Shown: positions 47,788 through 57,351 of the stretch, one piece after another | Layout: the number at the start of each line of letters is the position of its first letter | How positions within the stretch are numbered: the stretch's first letter is position 1 | NCBI GenBank assembly: GCA_046727175.1 | Contig: JBKPCD010000120.1 | Span: forward strand, 9,799 to 73,798 | Direction of reading: 5' to 3' | Source of the DNA: JBKPCD01 sp046727175 | GTDB taxonomy: Bacteria > Acidobacteriota > Vicinamibacteria > Vicinamibacterales > 2-12-FULL-66-21 | DNA length: 64,000 nt | Made by a program: the position numbers and the translations under genes | The notes under the pieces: model-generated | Database searches by the model: none | Told to the model about the DNA's origin: nothing | What the model saw: the letters and a program-made list of their open reading frames with translations, nothing else

Positions 47788-48099
47788 GTGACAACTATGA
47801 CACGCGAAGTGCCGTGACGTCTGAAGACGCCACGCTACAGAGTCGAGGCGGTGTAGGACGCGGTCTTGAAGACGGCGGTCGAAGCCGGCATTTCAAAGCC
47901 GCAACACCGCATGCTGTGCGACGCAGTCTTGTAGACGGCGATCGACGCCGCGGCATTTAAAGCCGCAACACTGCAACGTGTACGGCGCGGTCTTGAAGAG
48001 CGCCGTCAGACCCCGACGTCTGAAGCTGCAACACCCCAAGCTGTAGGGCGCGGTCTTCAGACCGCGCCGGCCGTGAAAGCGCCGTGTGAGCGTCCGGAT
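47788..48099. repeat. 63-bp tandem array of degenerating REP-like palindromes
   Basis: Units begin tgtaggacgcggtcttg (47852), tgtgcgacgcagtcttg (47915), tgtacggcgcggtcttg (47979) and tgtagggcgcggtcttc (48042), giving periods of 63, 64 and 63 bp. Each unit ends with a gccgcaaca-type segment. Only the last unit keeps the perfect GCGCGGTCTTCAGACCGCGC palindrome; earlier ones are mutated. The array fills the 312-bp gap between the M28 start and the ADOP stop. Confidence 0.8.
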
Positions 48100-50604
48100 C
48101 TACTCAGCCTTCAATGCTATAGCAGGGTCGATGTTGGCGGCCCTCCGCGCCGGCAGGAAGCCGGCGCAGCTGGCGACGGCGATCATCAGAACGGAAGCGG
48201 CGATCAACGAGGGAGGATCGAGAGCACTGACCTGAAACAGAAATCTGCTCGCAAAGCGCCCGAGCGCGAGCGCCGCGCCGAGGCCAATCGCGAGGCCGAT
48301 GACCGCCAGCGTCAGGCACTCGCGAAGCACGTTCCTCAGGACGGCGGCCCGGCTGGCGCCGAGTGCGAGCCTCAAGCCGATTGCAGAGGTTTCCCGCGAC
48401 ACGGTGTATGCAAGGAGGCCATACAGCGCGGCGCTTGCAAGGACGAGCGCGGCAAGTGCGGTTGCGCTCGCGAGCAGCGCAACGACGCGCTCGGTGACAA
48501 GCGACGCACCAATGCGATCGCCGATGGTCTCGATGCGGATCGGCATCTGCGAATCGAGCGCTCGCGCGGCGAGTCGAACGCTCGCGCTCAGCGACGCGAT
48601 CGGTCCGGCTGCGCGAACTTCAGCGACGAGATTCGTGCCGGCGATGTACTCGGCGAGCTGCTTGTAAGGCAGGTACGCGATGCTGCGGCTCGGTTCCTGG
48701 AGCCGTTGATACTTGGCGTCGCGTGCGATCCCGACAATCTCGAGATTCCTTCGCGACTGGTGCCGGCCGAGCGTGATCCGTCGACCGAGCGGATTCTGTC
48801 CTGGAAAATAGCGCTGGGCGAGTGATTCGTTGACGATCACGACACGACGCGATCCCTCGATGTCCGAATCGGTGAAGTCGCGTCCATCGACGAAGCCTGT
48901 GCCCACCGTCCGAAAGTATCCCGGTGAGATGGCGTTGAAGTAGACATACCGTCCGTTTTCGGGCCCGAACGCTGCGCCGTCAACGGCAACGCTCTGCGTC
49001 CAGTGACCGTCATCCTCGCTGATCGGCGGATACCAGGAGAGGCTCGCCGATTCCACGCCAGGAGTGGTTCCGAGTTTCTTGAGCAGCGTGTCGTAGAACG
49101 CGGTCAGCCGCGGGCCCGTGTAACCGACCGCCATCGGATCGCTCCAGAGCACGATCACGCTGTCGCGCTCGAAGCCGGCGTTCTGTGACAACACCCGTTG
49201 CAGGCTGCGCACGAACAGCGCAGCGCCGACGAGCAGCAGCACTGTCAGCGCGACCTGAAGAGCGACGAGCGACCTGCCGAGCGTCCGGCGCCGGAGCAGG
49301 CCGCTGCCGACCTGACGGCTCCCCTTGAGCGTCGATCCCTGGTCCAGCCGCGTCACGCGAAGCGCGGGAAGAATGGCGCAGACCGCTGCCGTCGTGAGCG
49401 TGAGGGTGACGATGAACGCAACGACGTGCCAGTTCGGGCCGAGGTCGAGGGCAATCGGTTCATTGCGCGTTCTCATGATCGCAACGAGCGCGCGGCTGCC
49501 TGCCGACGCGAGTGGAACGCCGAGTGCGCCGCCCAGCGCCGTCCACACGAGCGCTTCCGTCAGCATCTGACGCACAATTCTGGCCCGGTTCGCGCCAAGA
49601 GCGAGGCGAACAGCCATCTCTCTCCGTCGCGCGATGCCGCGAGCGAACAGCAGGTTTGCAGCACTGGCCGTCGCAATGGCGAGCAGCAGACCGACGAGCG
49701 CCAGCAGCATCCAGAGCGGGTCGCCGAATCGATTCCTGATTCGCGAGTAGCCAGTGCGCGCTGGCTCCAGCGCGGTCTTCCTCGCGAGATACTTCGCGCG
49801 ACGATCTGCCGGCTCGCCGGGGCCTGTCGTGACCTCCAGAACGGCGGGCCAGAACACCTGCAGCGCGGCGTTCGCGCGCTCGATCGTCAGACCAGCACGC
49901 AGCCGGCCCATGATGTGCAGCCATGCTGAAGTCGGACCACGAAGCGTGTCGACGTTCTGAAGTGCCTTCAGTGGAATCGTGATCTCCGGCGCCAAACCGG
50001 GAGCGACCCCGAAAAATCCCGGCGGCGTCACGCCCACGATCGTGAAGGGTCTGCGCTCGATATGCAGCGTGCGCCCGATGACCGCCGCATCACCGCCGAA
50101 TCGCCGCCGCCAGCACGGGTAACTGATGACAGCGACCATGCCGCCGGGTCCGCCGCCGATCCGATCGTCGTCCGGCGTGAAGGTGCGACCGGCGTGGGCA
50201 CCGACGCCCAACGTTGAGTAGAACGCACCGGAGGCCAGGAGGACTTCCGCCGGTTCGAGCTCGCCTGCCCATTCGACATTCAGGCTTTCGGTGCTCCACG
50301 CGAAGAGTCCTGCGAAGACCTGCGACCCTCGTGTCTGGACTCCGTCGAAGATGGCGTCAGAGAATGCGGGGTTCCTGAACCAGACGAGCCGCTCCGGTTC
50401 CCGCACCGGAAGGCTTCTGAGGATCAACTCATCGATCAGCCCGAACACCGCGGTCGTAGCGCCGATGCCGAGCGACGTGACCAGGATCATCGCACCGGCG
50501 AAAGCAGGACTCCGCCGCAGGACCCTTAGCGCGAAGCTCACGTCCTGCGTGAAGGCCTCGGCCGTCGAGGTGATCCAAACCCGGCGAATGTCCTCGCGAG
50601 CCAT
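48100..50604 (-). CDS. ADOP-type permease (MacB/FtsX-like)
   Basis: The 834-residue permease starts MAREDIRRVWITSTAEAFTQ, with TM1 at about 38-60 (MILVTSLGIGATTAVFGLID). The periplasmic cores are separated by the first FtsX unit (LLLAIATASAANLLFARGIA, RREMAVRLALGANRARIVRQ). A second FtsX unit starts at about 705 (LASAALYGLLAYTVSRETSA) and the protein ends ARRAANIDPAIALKAE. The replacement of the usual CANV by TASA in the FtsX helix is unusual among the copies in this window. No ATPase adjacent. The array of REP-like units follows its 3' end. Confidence 0.92.
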   Translation of the reverse strand: MAREDIRRVWITSTAEAFTQDVSFALRVLRRSPAFAGAMILVTSLGIGATTAVFGLIDELILRSLPVREPERLVWFRNPAFSDAIFDGVQTRGSQVFAGLFAWSTESLNVEWAGELEPAEVLLASGAFYSTLGVGAHAGRTFTPDDDRIGGGPGGMVAVISYPCWRRRFGGDAAVIGRTLHIERRPFTIVGVTPPGFFGVAPGLAPEITIPLKALQNVDTLRGPTSAWLHIMGRLRAGLTIERANAALQVFWPAVLEVTTGPGEPADRRAKYLARKTALEPARTGYSRIRNRFGDPLWMLLALVGLLLAIATASAANLLFARGIARRREMAVRLALGANRARIVRQMLTEALVWTALGGALGVPLASAGSRALVAIMRTRNEPIALDLGPNWHVVAFIVTLTLTTAAVCAILPALRVTRLDQGSTLKGSRQVGSGLLRRRTLGRSLVALQVALTVLLLVGAALFVRSLQRVLSQNAGFERDSVIVLWSDPMAVGYTGPRLTAFYDTLLKKLGTTPGVESASLSWYPPISEDDGHWTQSVAVDGAAFGPENGRYVYFNAISPGYFRTVGTGFVDGRDFTDSDIEGSRRVVIVNESLAQRYFPGQNPLGRRITLGRHQSRRNLEIVGIARDAKYQRLQEPSRSIAYLPYKQLAEYIAGTNLVAEVRAAGPIASLSASVRLAARALDSQMPIRIETIGDRIGASLVTERVVALLASATALAALVLASAALYGLLAYTVSRETSAIGLRLALGASRAAVLRNVLRECLTLAVIGLAIGLGAALALGRFASRFLFQVSALDPPSLIAASVLMIAVASCAGFLPARRAANIDPAIALKAE

Positions 50605-50686
50605 TCTCCGTCATTAAACGACGGGGAGAATGGATTTGTTGGTGGGAGGGCTCTGAGTCGAAAGCGCTTGCGCCTCGAGCCGAACC

Positions 50687-51517
50687 TTACTTCAGCGCGC
50701 GTTCGATCGCGGCCTGCGCGAGCGGCGCCATAACCGCGTACCCGGCCAAGTTGGGGTGGAGATCGTCGCCGCTGTATTCCTCTTTCAAGACGCCTGTCGA
50801 GTCAACCATCGCCGAGAAGTAATCGAGAGACACGTGACCGTTCTTGGCCGCGTAACCTTTCATCCAGTCGTTCAGTGCCGTGATGCGCGCCATCGGGCGC
50901 AACGTCGTCTGCGGGGTCCCGCCCGGTTGCACGTGATACGCGCTCGTCGGCAGGATGCTGGAGAGCACGACACGAATCTGGTGCGCTCGAGCGAGCTCGG
51001 CCATCGACTCGATGTTCCCCTGGATCTCCTCGTTCGTCATCGGGCCCGTGTTGCCGGCGATGTCGTTCGTCCCGGCGAGAATCACCACCACTTTCGGGGT
51101 CAGATCGATCACATCGGGTTTGAATCGGATCAGCATCTGCGGCGTCGTCTGCCCGCTGATGCCGCGGTCGATGTAGGGTTTGCCGGGAAAAAAGCCTCCG
51201 AACCGCGGCTGCTGCCAGCTGTCGGTGATCGAGTCACCCATGAAGACGACGCGCGATTCGTTCGCGGCGGGCGGAGTGACGGTGCGATTGGCTTCGCGAT
51301 ATCGCGCGAGCTGCGGCCAGTCGCGAAGCCGGACGTCGTTGCGCATCAGCGCCTGCAGGGCGGTTGCCATTTCCGGGCAGGTCGGCGGTGGCAGCTGCGG
51401 CGCCGTTGCCTGCGGTGCCGGCTGCACCGGAGGCTGCTGGGTTGAAGGCGTCTGCGTCAGTGCTGGTGTTCCGAGTCCGAGTACAGTCGCAATCACGAAG
51501 AATGAGCGTGTCGTCAT
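50687..51517 (-). CDS. Exported SGNH/GDSL-type hydrolase
   Basis: A 276-residue secreted esterase. Signal peptide (SFFVIATVLGLGTPALTQ) and a Pro/Gln/Ala-rich linker (about 24-45) precede the SGNH fold: block I VVFMGDSITDSW (Ser), block II DRGISGQTTPQML (Gly), block III ILAGTNDIAGNTGP (Asn) and block V GDDLHPNLAGYAVM (Asp and His). Such enzymes deacetylate carbohydrates or cleave lipid esters in the periplasm. Gene neighbours on both sides are on the same strand but well separated; the Tat protein upstream ends 31 bp before this start, so they may be co-transcribed. Confidence 0.92.
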   Translation of the reverse strand: MTTRSFFVIATVLGLGTPALTQTPSTQQPPVQPAPQATAPQLPPPTCPEMATALQALMRNDVRLRDWPQLARYREANRTVTPPAANESRVVFMGDSITDSWQQPRFGGFFPGKPYIDRGISGQTTPQMLIRFKPDVIDLTPKVVVILAGTNDIAGNTGPMTNEEIQGNIESMAELARAHQIRVVLSSILPTSAYHVQPGGTPQTTLRPMARITALNDWMKGYAAKNGHVSLDYFSAMVDSTGVLKEEYSGDDLHPNLAGYAVMAPLAQAAIERALK

Positions 51518-51547
51518 GGCTGCGTATCCTATCGTGAATCGCCCCCT

Positions 51548-53008
51548 TCACATCGCTTTGAGCTCACGGATGGCGCGACCGGCGCCGCGGATGTTATCGA
51601 GCCGCATCTCGGAATACTTCCGAGACAGCAGCACGCCATGCGCGCCCCCTTGAAATGCCGCTTCGACGGCCCGATACACGTCCTCGGGCGTCGTCTTCTT
51701 GCTCGCCTGAGCCGTGGGAATGTCGATGTCGATCCCCGGCCAGATCTTCATCGAAGGGCCGGCACCCGCGACCGCCCGGCTCGTTTCGCGTAGGACGTAA
51801 TCCGCGCCGAGCCCTGAGGCAGGAATCTTCTCGAGAGGCTGACCGTTGAACTGCTGCACGCTGTAGGTGAATTCGAGTGCCTGGTCAGGGGTGAGGTCGG
51901 CGAGCAGGGACCGCTGGATGTTGCGCGTGTACTGCGCGAGGCGTTCGCCGCCACACAGGTTGTACATGACGACTTTGAGGAAATCCGAGTACTTGCTGAA
52001 CTCGGCGTAGTCCTGCTCGGCACGATAGAGCCACGAGAACGAGTTGTTGTGCCAGACGTGCCAGCCGATGCCTTTCTGCGGCGCGATCTCGTGCGCCAGT
52101 TTGTACATATCGCGGTAGGTATCGTTGAGCGCCTCGTTCCAGAGCCGCTCCCACGCGAGGATCTCCGGGTACTTCACGAGCAGCCGCCAGAACGTCACGA
52201 GCGCGCCGTCGGTTGGCTTCCGTCCGGCCCGTACGGCGTCCGCCCATGCCGCAAGCTGCGTGTAACCCTCTCTTGCGCGATCGATGTTGATGCCTTCCTT
52301 TCGTGCGGCGTCGACGCAGTACCGACAGAAGCACGCAATCCTTCCACCGGCTCCCGCACCGCCGTGATTGGCGACGAGCAGATTTCCCAGCGGCCCCTGA
52401 CGTTCGCTGCCCCACATCAATCCGTCCACGTCATAGGAGCGCAGGTAGTCCTCGACCATGCCGAGCCAGAAGTTGCGGGTGTTCGGGTTGCGGGAACAGA
52501 CGGTTGTTGGCGGCTGGCCTGCCAACGCCACCTCTCTCGCCTGATCGAGTCCCGGCACGTCAGCGGCGAAGACGTCCTCGAACCAGCAGATCACTTTCAA
52601 GTTGCGTTTGTGTGCTGCTGGCAGGGCGTCGGCGATGACGTCATATCCCGGATGATCCGGAGCCTTCTCCGGCACGATCGAGCTGTCCTTGTAGTACTGC
52701 GGATGCGGCGTCGCGAAATTCCCGCCGCGGTACGCGGTGTCGTACTCCTGCTTGCCGTGATCGGGAAGCGGCTGATTCGGAACCTGGCGTCCACCAATGC
52801 CGCGGCCGTACGTAAAGGTGGCAAGGAACAGCGTGTTGACTGCCGCCATCTCCTGCAGGTTGTCGAGTACTCTCTCGGTGCCCTCGTCGACGAACGACAC
52901 CGCGCCGATTTGAATGCCAATCATCGGCGGGTCCGCGAAGGGTACTCGAGCTGCCAGCGCTCCGCCGGCCAACATCGCCGATGCTTCGAGGAACTCGCGC
53001 CGATCCAT
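51548..53008 (-). CDS. Tat-exported protein, putative glycoside-hydrolase-like barrel
   Basis: A 486-residue protein from ATG 53008, which follows GGAGGAG at an ideal distance. The N-terminus MDRREFLEASAMLAGGALAA is a twin-arginine-type signal. The mature protein reads like a TIM barrel: RVLDNLQEMAAVNTLFLATF, AAHKRNLKVICWFEDVFAAD, YDVDGLMWGSERQGPLGNLL, KGIGWHVWHNNSFSWLYRAE and the final AFQGGAHGVLLSRKYSEMRL. A possible metal or disulfide site CFCRYC lies around residue 205. The motifs resemble bacterial polysaccharide-degradation associated barrel proteins, but no catalytic pair can be assigned. It is followed by the SGNH esterase, which suggests a joint role in glycan handling. Confidence 0.65.
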   Translation of the reverse strand: MDRREFLEASAMLAGGALAARVPFADPPMIGIQIGAVSFVDEGTERVLDNLQEMAAVNTLFLATFTYGRGIGGRQVPNQPLPDHGKQEYDTAYRGGNFATPHPQYYKDSSIVPEKAPDHPGYDVIADALPAAHKRNLKVICWFEDVFAADVPGLDQAREVALAGQPPTTVCSRNPNTRNFWLGMVEDYLRSYDVDGLMWGSERQGPLGNLLVANHGGAGAGGRIACFCRYCVDAARKEGINIDRAREGYTQLAAWADAVRAGRKPTDGALVTFWRLLVKYPEILAWERLWNEALNDTYRDMYKLAHEIAPQKGIGWHVWHNNSFSWLYRAEQDYAEFSKYSDFLKVVMYNLCGGERLAQYTRNIQRSLLADLTPDQALEFTYSVQQFNGQPLEKIPASGLGADYVLRETSRAVAGAGPSMKIWPGIDIDIPTAQASKKTTPEDVYRAVEAAFQGGAHGVLLSRKYSEMRLDNIRGAGRAIRELKAM

Positions 53009-53054
53009 TACTCCTCCTGTGAAGCATGAACACCGAAGGATAATGCAACGCGAG

Positions 53055-55709
53055 CTAGTCATGTTTCAACGCCACGATCGGATCGACCCGCGTCGCGCGA
53101 TAGGCCGGCAGCCCGCACGCGACGAGTCCGGTCGCCATCAACAGAGCGCCGACACCGACGAGGGTGACCGGATCCCTAGCGCTGACGCCGAAAAGCAAAT
53201 GGGTGAGTAAACGTGTGAGTACGGATGCGCAGCCGTAACCTATTGCGAGTCCGACGATCGGCGGGCGCATTCCTTCGCCGAAGACGAGACGCAGCAGATT
53301 CCTCCGACTCGCCCCGAGCGCGACACGGATCGCGAACTCGTGCGCTCGTTGTGCGACGGTGAAGTGCATCACGCTGTACACGCCCACGGCGCACAGCAGC
53401 AGTGCCACCATCGCGAAGAGCGCCAGCAACCAGGTTTCAAACCGGCGCTGAGCAGTCAGCCCGCGGACGGACCCTTCGATCGTTGTCATGTTCACGACCA
53501 CGGCGTTGGCATACACCGATCTGATTGCCGTTCTCACCGCCGGCGCGAGCGCAACCGGATCGCCGCTCGTTCGCACCGCCACGTCCATCGTCGGCTCCGA
53601 GCTGGCGAAGAAGAACTCCGGGACGGGCTGCTTCTCGAGACCCTGGCGATGCATGTCGGCGACGACACCGATGATGGTGGTCCAGCGTGGCGGCGAAGCA
53701 GGCCCTCCTTCCTTGAATCGTCTGCCGACGGGGTCTTCGCCGGGAAAGAACAACTTCGCGAACGATTCGTTGACGATGGCAACCGGCGCGTTCTGTTCCT
53801 GGTACGTGAAGAAGCGCCCACGCAGGAGCGTGACGCCCATCGCCTCGAAGAACCCTGGCGTCACATCGTCCGTGTTCACGAGCGTGCTCTGGCGTCCATC
53901 GGAAGCAGCAGGGCGACCTTCGATGGTGATGGCCTCCTCTGGATTCTTCGACACGAAGAAGCTCGTCACGGCGCCGGCATGCGTGACACCTGGAAGGGCG
54001 GCGATGCGATCGTTGAGCTCGTGCCAGCTGGACCATTCCTGCTGACGCCAGGTTCGCGAGACGGGGATCGGAAGGTTGACCCGCGTCAGCAGAACGTGGC
54101 TGCTCTCGAATCCCGGGTTCACCGCGCGAACGAGCAGAAAGCTCCGGATCAGCAAGCCAGCGCCTGTCAGGAGCGCGACGGCGAGCGCGCACTCGGCAAC
54201 CACGAGCGCAGCCGCCGCGCGCCGATCTGTCAGCCGTCCGGCGACGGCCGACGTGCCTTCCTTCAATGCGCCGCCGTGTTCGTCGCGAGAAAGCCGCCAG
54301 GCCGGCGCGATCCCACAGAGCAGGCCCGCGACAATCGAGATTGCAGCGGTGAACGTCAGGACACGTGGATCCACGCCGATGTGGTCGGCTCTGGGGATCG
54401 CGGGAGAGGCGGCAACGATGGCCTGCACGCTGGCGCGCGCGGCGAATGAGCCGAGCACAGCAGCCGCTAACGCGAGCATCGTGTTTTCGATCAGCAGTTG
54501 CCGAACGAGGCGCACACGTCCGGCACCAAGCGCAGCTCGAACCGAGAGCTCGCGGGCTCTCGTCATTCCTCGAGCGAGCAGGAGATTCGCTACGTTCGCG
54601 CACGCAATCAGCAGGAGGCAGACCACGGCGCCGAGCAGAATCCACAACGCCAGTTGGAGATTGCGTCCGGTGATCTGGGTCAGCAGCGGCACCACCTCGA
54701 CACCGAATCCAACGACGTCCGTGTCCGCGATCGGATGCGCCTCGGCGAGCCGGCGCTCGATCGCGGACATCTCCGTTTGCGCGTCGGCGGCAGTTGCACG
54801 CGGTTTCAGCCGCCCCACGACGTGCCACAAGTCCGCAAATCGGTTGTTCCACGAACGTTCGGCGACGACCGGCTTTGCCGCCCAGGAGATCATCAACGTC
54901 GCTGGCACCCAGTGCTGCACGTCATGCGTGGGGAAGAAGAAAGCCTCCGGCATTATTCCGATGATCTGAAGGGCATGGCCGTCGATCTCGACGCGTTGGC
55001 CGATCGCGCCAGGATTCCCACCGAAGCGGCGCGTCCACAGCTGATGACTGAGGACCACCACCGGCTCGCGTCGCTCTTCTTCGTCCGCGGAGAACGTCCG
55101 GCCGAGCAACGGCGTGACTCCAAGCAGCTGGAAAAGATTCGCCGACGCCATCACACCCGTTACGCGCTCCGGTTCGGCGACGTCCCCGAGGTTGCCGGAA
55201 TAGGTCCGCCAGTACGCCATATCGGCAAAGAGCCGGCTCTCGCTGCGCCAGTCGCCGAACGTCGGCATCGACGTCGGCGCTTCGTGAATGTCACGCTTCG
55301 GGTCGGCGGTCCAGATCAGCACGATGCGATCGGGGTCCGCGAACGGGAGTGGTTTCAACAACACCGCGTTCACGACGCTGAACATTGCCGTGCTTCCGCC
55401 GATGCCGACGACGAGCGTGAGCAGGGCAACTGCGGTGAATCCCGGAGCTCTTCGAAACAGTCGCGCGCCGTATCGGACGTCCTGCCAGACGCGCTCGAGC
55501 TCAGGCCCAATCCAAATCGCGCGCGCATCTTCGCGCGCGAGTATGACGTTGCCCATCGCGCGACGGCTCGCGTTCGACGCTTCGCGCGGCGACATCCCTG
55601 CTCGCTCCAAGGCGTCCTGCCGTAACCCGCGGTGGGATTCGAGCTCCTCGCGAATGTCGTCGTCCCATCGGCGAGTCCAGAGCCGAATGCGATTGATTAA
55701 CCTGAACAT
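53055..55709 (-). CDS. ADOP-type permease with N-terminal permease-prefix domain
   Basis: The 884-residue permease has a prefix of about 75 residues (DDIREELESHRGLRQDALER, SPREASNASRRAMGNVIL) rich in helix. TM1 lies around 92-118 (ALLTLVVGIGGSTAMFSVVN). First FtsX unit: LLGAVVCLLLIACANVANLL and TRARELSVRAALGAGRVRLV. Second: LCAVGVYSVMHFTVAQRAHE and RRNLLRLVFGEGMRPPIVGL. End: AYRATRVDPIVALKHD. The gene upstream on the same strand is a PadR regulator, the usual partner of prefix-bearing ADOPs. Confidence 0.92.
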   Translation of the reverse strand: MFRLINRIRLWTRRWDDDIREELESHRGLRQDALERAGMSPREASNASRRAMGNVILAREDARAIWIGPELERVWQDVRYGARLFRRAPGFTAVALLTLVVGIGGSTAMFSVVNAVLLKPLPFADPDRIVLIWTADPKRDIHEAPTSMPTFGDWRSESRLFADMAYWRTYSGNLGDVAEPERVTGVMASANLFQLLGVTPLLGRTFSADEEERREPVVVLSHQLWTRRFGGNPGAIGQRVEIDGHALQIIGIMPEAFFFPTHDVQHWVPATLMISWAAKPVVAERSWNNRFADLWHVVGRLKPRATAADAQTEMSAIERRLAEAHPIADTDVVGFGVEVVPLLTQITGRNLQLALWILLGAVVCLLLIACANVANLLLARGMTRARELSVRAALGAGRVRLVRQLLIENTMLALAAAVLGSFAARASVQAIVAASPAIPRADHIGVDPRVLTFTAAISIVAGLLCGIAPAWRLSRDEHGGALKEGTSAVAGRLTDRRAAAALVVAECALAVALLTGAGLLIRSFLLVRAVNPGFESSHVLLTRVNLPIPVSRTWRQQEWSSWHELNDRIAALPGVTHAGAVTSFFVSKNPEEAITIEGRPAASDGRQSTLVNTDDVTPGFFEAMGVTLLRGRFFTYQEQNAPVAIVNESFAKLFFPGEDPVGRRFKEGGPASPPRWTTIIGVVADMHRQGLEKQPVPEFFFASSEPTMDVAVRTSGDPVALAPAVRTAIRSVYANAVVVNMTTIEGSVRGLTAQRRFETWLLALFAMVALLLCAVGVYSVMHFTVAQRAHEFAIRVALGASRRNLLRLVFGEGMRPPIVGLAIGYGCASVLTRLLTHLLFGVSARDPVTLVGVGALLMATGLVACGLPAYRATRVDPIVALKHD

Positions 55710-55910
55710 CGGCCACGCTCCGAGTCACATTAACTTGGGCACAGGCTCGCGATCTGGAAACGACGGCACCGCTGAACCCCAATCGTGCGCCACCAAGCTA
55801 CTGGAACAACCGAGTCGTGATGAGCCCGAGCTCACCCCGGCGCGTGAAAGGTTGCGAATCCCGAACACCGAATCACGTCCTGGCACTTCAGCGAGCCACC
55901 GAACGACCGA

Positions 55911-55967
55911 GCTCCCGGCCCCCGGCCTCCGGCCTCCCGCCCCCGGCCTCCGGCCCCCGGCCCCGAA
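55911..55967. repeat. Heptad-unit run, CCCCGGC/CTCCGGC
   Basis: Seven or eight units (ccccggc, ctccggc, ctcccgc) form a single arm just before the PadR stop. The 55710-55910 part of the gap shows no recognised feature. Confidence 0.7.
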
Positions 55968-56306
55968 TTACGCCATCTCGAGCACCCGCTGAATCGCCAC
56001 GATCAATCGATTGAACTCCTCGCGCTCGGAGTTGAGCTGCTTGCGCCCGGCCGCAGTCAGCGTGTAGTAGCGCGCGCGTCGGTTGTTGTCCGATGTTCCC
56101 CACTCGGCCTTGACCCAGCCGTTGAGCAGCAGCCGCTGAAGCGCGGGGTAGAGCGAGCTCTCGCCGACCTGCAGCACTTCCTCGGAGACCTGCCGCAGCC
56201 GCTCGGCAATCCCGTATCCGTGCAGCGGTCCCCGGACGAGCGACCGCAGAATGAGCATGTCGAGCGTCCCTGGTAACAAAGGCGGCGGTTCGTTCGTTAG
56301 TCCCAT
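55968..56306 (-). CDS. PadR-family transcriptional regulator
   Basis: A 112-residue winged-helix regulator: PGTLDMLILRSLVRGPLHGY, then GESSLYPALQRLLLNGWVKA (recognition helix), NNRRARYYTLTAAGRKQLNS (wing) and a C-terminal helix EEFNRLIVAIQRVLEM for dimerisation. It is a canonical full-length short PadR of the ADOP-linked type, and the ADOP with prefix domain follows on the same strand. It probably represses that permease. The GC-rich leader copy 3 ends 11 nt before its ATG and no Shine-Dalgarno sequence is visible. Confidence 0.92.
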   Translation of the reverse strand: MGLTNEPPPLLPGTLDMLILRSLVRGPLHGYGIAERLRQVSEEVLQVGESSLYPALQRLLLNGWVKAEWGTSDNNRRARYYTLTAAGRKQLNSEREEFNRLIVAIQRVLEMA

Positions 56307-56317
56307 CTGTTTCTGTA

Positions 56318-56475
56318 CCGGGGGACTTCGTCCCCGGGAGCCCCAGGCACCCCACCGCGTAGCCCGCGCGGCGGGGGCCCCGCTACACGCTCGCTCGCGA
56401 GCGCCCCTTCGCCCCCACTCCGCTCGCGTGGCTCACTCGCGGCGCTCGTTCGCGCGCGCACGGACTTCGTCCCAA
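56318..56475 (-). repeat. GC-rich leader element, copy 3 (upstream of PadR)
   Basis: This full-length copy, on the minus strand, runs from gcgcgaacgagcgccgcgag to the terminal hairpin GGGGACGAAGTCCCCC 11 nt before the PadR ATG. With copy 4 it brackets the HExxH gene in outward orientation. The remaining 56476-56691 stretch holds a tctatagggggatt patch and no clear signal. Confidence 0.75.
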
Positions 56476-56691
56476 GCTATGCACTACGCACGTCGCGCGT
56501 GCTTCCATCGATAGACGATGGGAAGAATGCCGCGGTTCACGAGCGATGTCAACCCCCATCGTCAGTCGATGGGTGTGAACCGAATCCTGTCGTACTCGTA
56601 ATGAATCGAAAGCCAACCTCTATAGGGGGATTGGCCGTCAAACAGACACATGCAATCGATCGTCTGATCGATGAGCAACACGGAGCACGTC

Positions 56692-57324
56692 ATGCCTGCA
56701 CGACACTGTTCGATTGCGCTCACGGTGCTCATTGCTGTTGTCGCTGTTGTCGCTCCAGTCCCCGGTTTCGCGCAGACGGACAATCTCGGCGCCGCATCGC
56801 TGCAATCGTCATTCGATGTCGTCCGCACGTACGCGCCCGCCAGCGTTCACGTGCAGGATGACGTCGCGCTGCCGCCGAACATGGCGATCGCAGATTTGTA
56901 CCGATCGACGGTGGAGATGATGCGCCGGCGATCTCCGACATTCAGGCGTCAGTGCTCGAGAATTGCGAATGCGCCCAACCTCACCGTCGTTCTGACCGAC
57001 GAGCAGCCGCCCCGCAAGCAGGCGCTTGCGTGGACGCAGATCTCGCGGAGGCCCGTCGGTTATCTCCACGCAACGATTCATATCAGCGTCTCGACGCGCG
57101 TCGTCGAGCTGATCGCGCACGAGCTGGAGCACATCATCGAGCAGCTCGATGGCGTCGACCTCGCGGCAAAGGCGAAGCTGTCGTCGACCGGCGTTCGCAG
57201 CTGCAGGTGCGGTGAACAGGTTGCCTTCGAGACCTCCAGAGCGGTCTTGATCGGCACGCGCGTGGCTGGAGAGGTTTTTCGCAGCGACGTAACGCTCGAG
57301 ACGGCCGCCAGTGTTCGCCGCTAA
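56692..57324 (+). CDS. Exported HExxH-motif protein (putative metallopeptidase)
   Basis: From ATG 56692 the product is 210 residues with a signal peptide (IALTVLIAVVAVVAPVPGFA). The mature part carries LIAHELEHIIEQLDGVDLAA, a HExxH zinc motif followed by Glu-x-x-Asp, near residue 145. Upstream is PNLTVVLTDEQPPRKQALAW, and downstream a Cys cluster (RSCRCGEQVAFETSRAV). The size and layout suggest a small secreted metalloprotease or a degenerate one; no named family was recognised. ATG 56671 would add seven residues. It lies between two oppositely oriented leader elements. Confidence 0.65.
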   Translation: MPARHCSIALTVLIAVVAVVAPVPGFAQTDNLGAASLQSSFDVVRTYAPASVHVQDDVALPPNMAIADLYRSTVEMMRRRSPTFRRQCSRIANAPNLTVVLTDEQPPRKQALAWTQISRRPVGYLHATIHISVSTRVVELIAHELEHIIEQLDGVDLAAKAKLSSTGVRSCRCGEQVAFETSRAVLIGTRVAGEVFRSDVTLETAASVRR

Positions 57325-57351
57325 CGGGCAGGGATCTCTTGGGTTGAGTGA

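Noticed and set aside
47851..48075. Possible CRISPR array (regularly spaced repeats)
   Set aside because: Period is about 63 bp but the whole unit is similar, including the would-be spacers, and the repeats are degenerate; no cas genes in the window.
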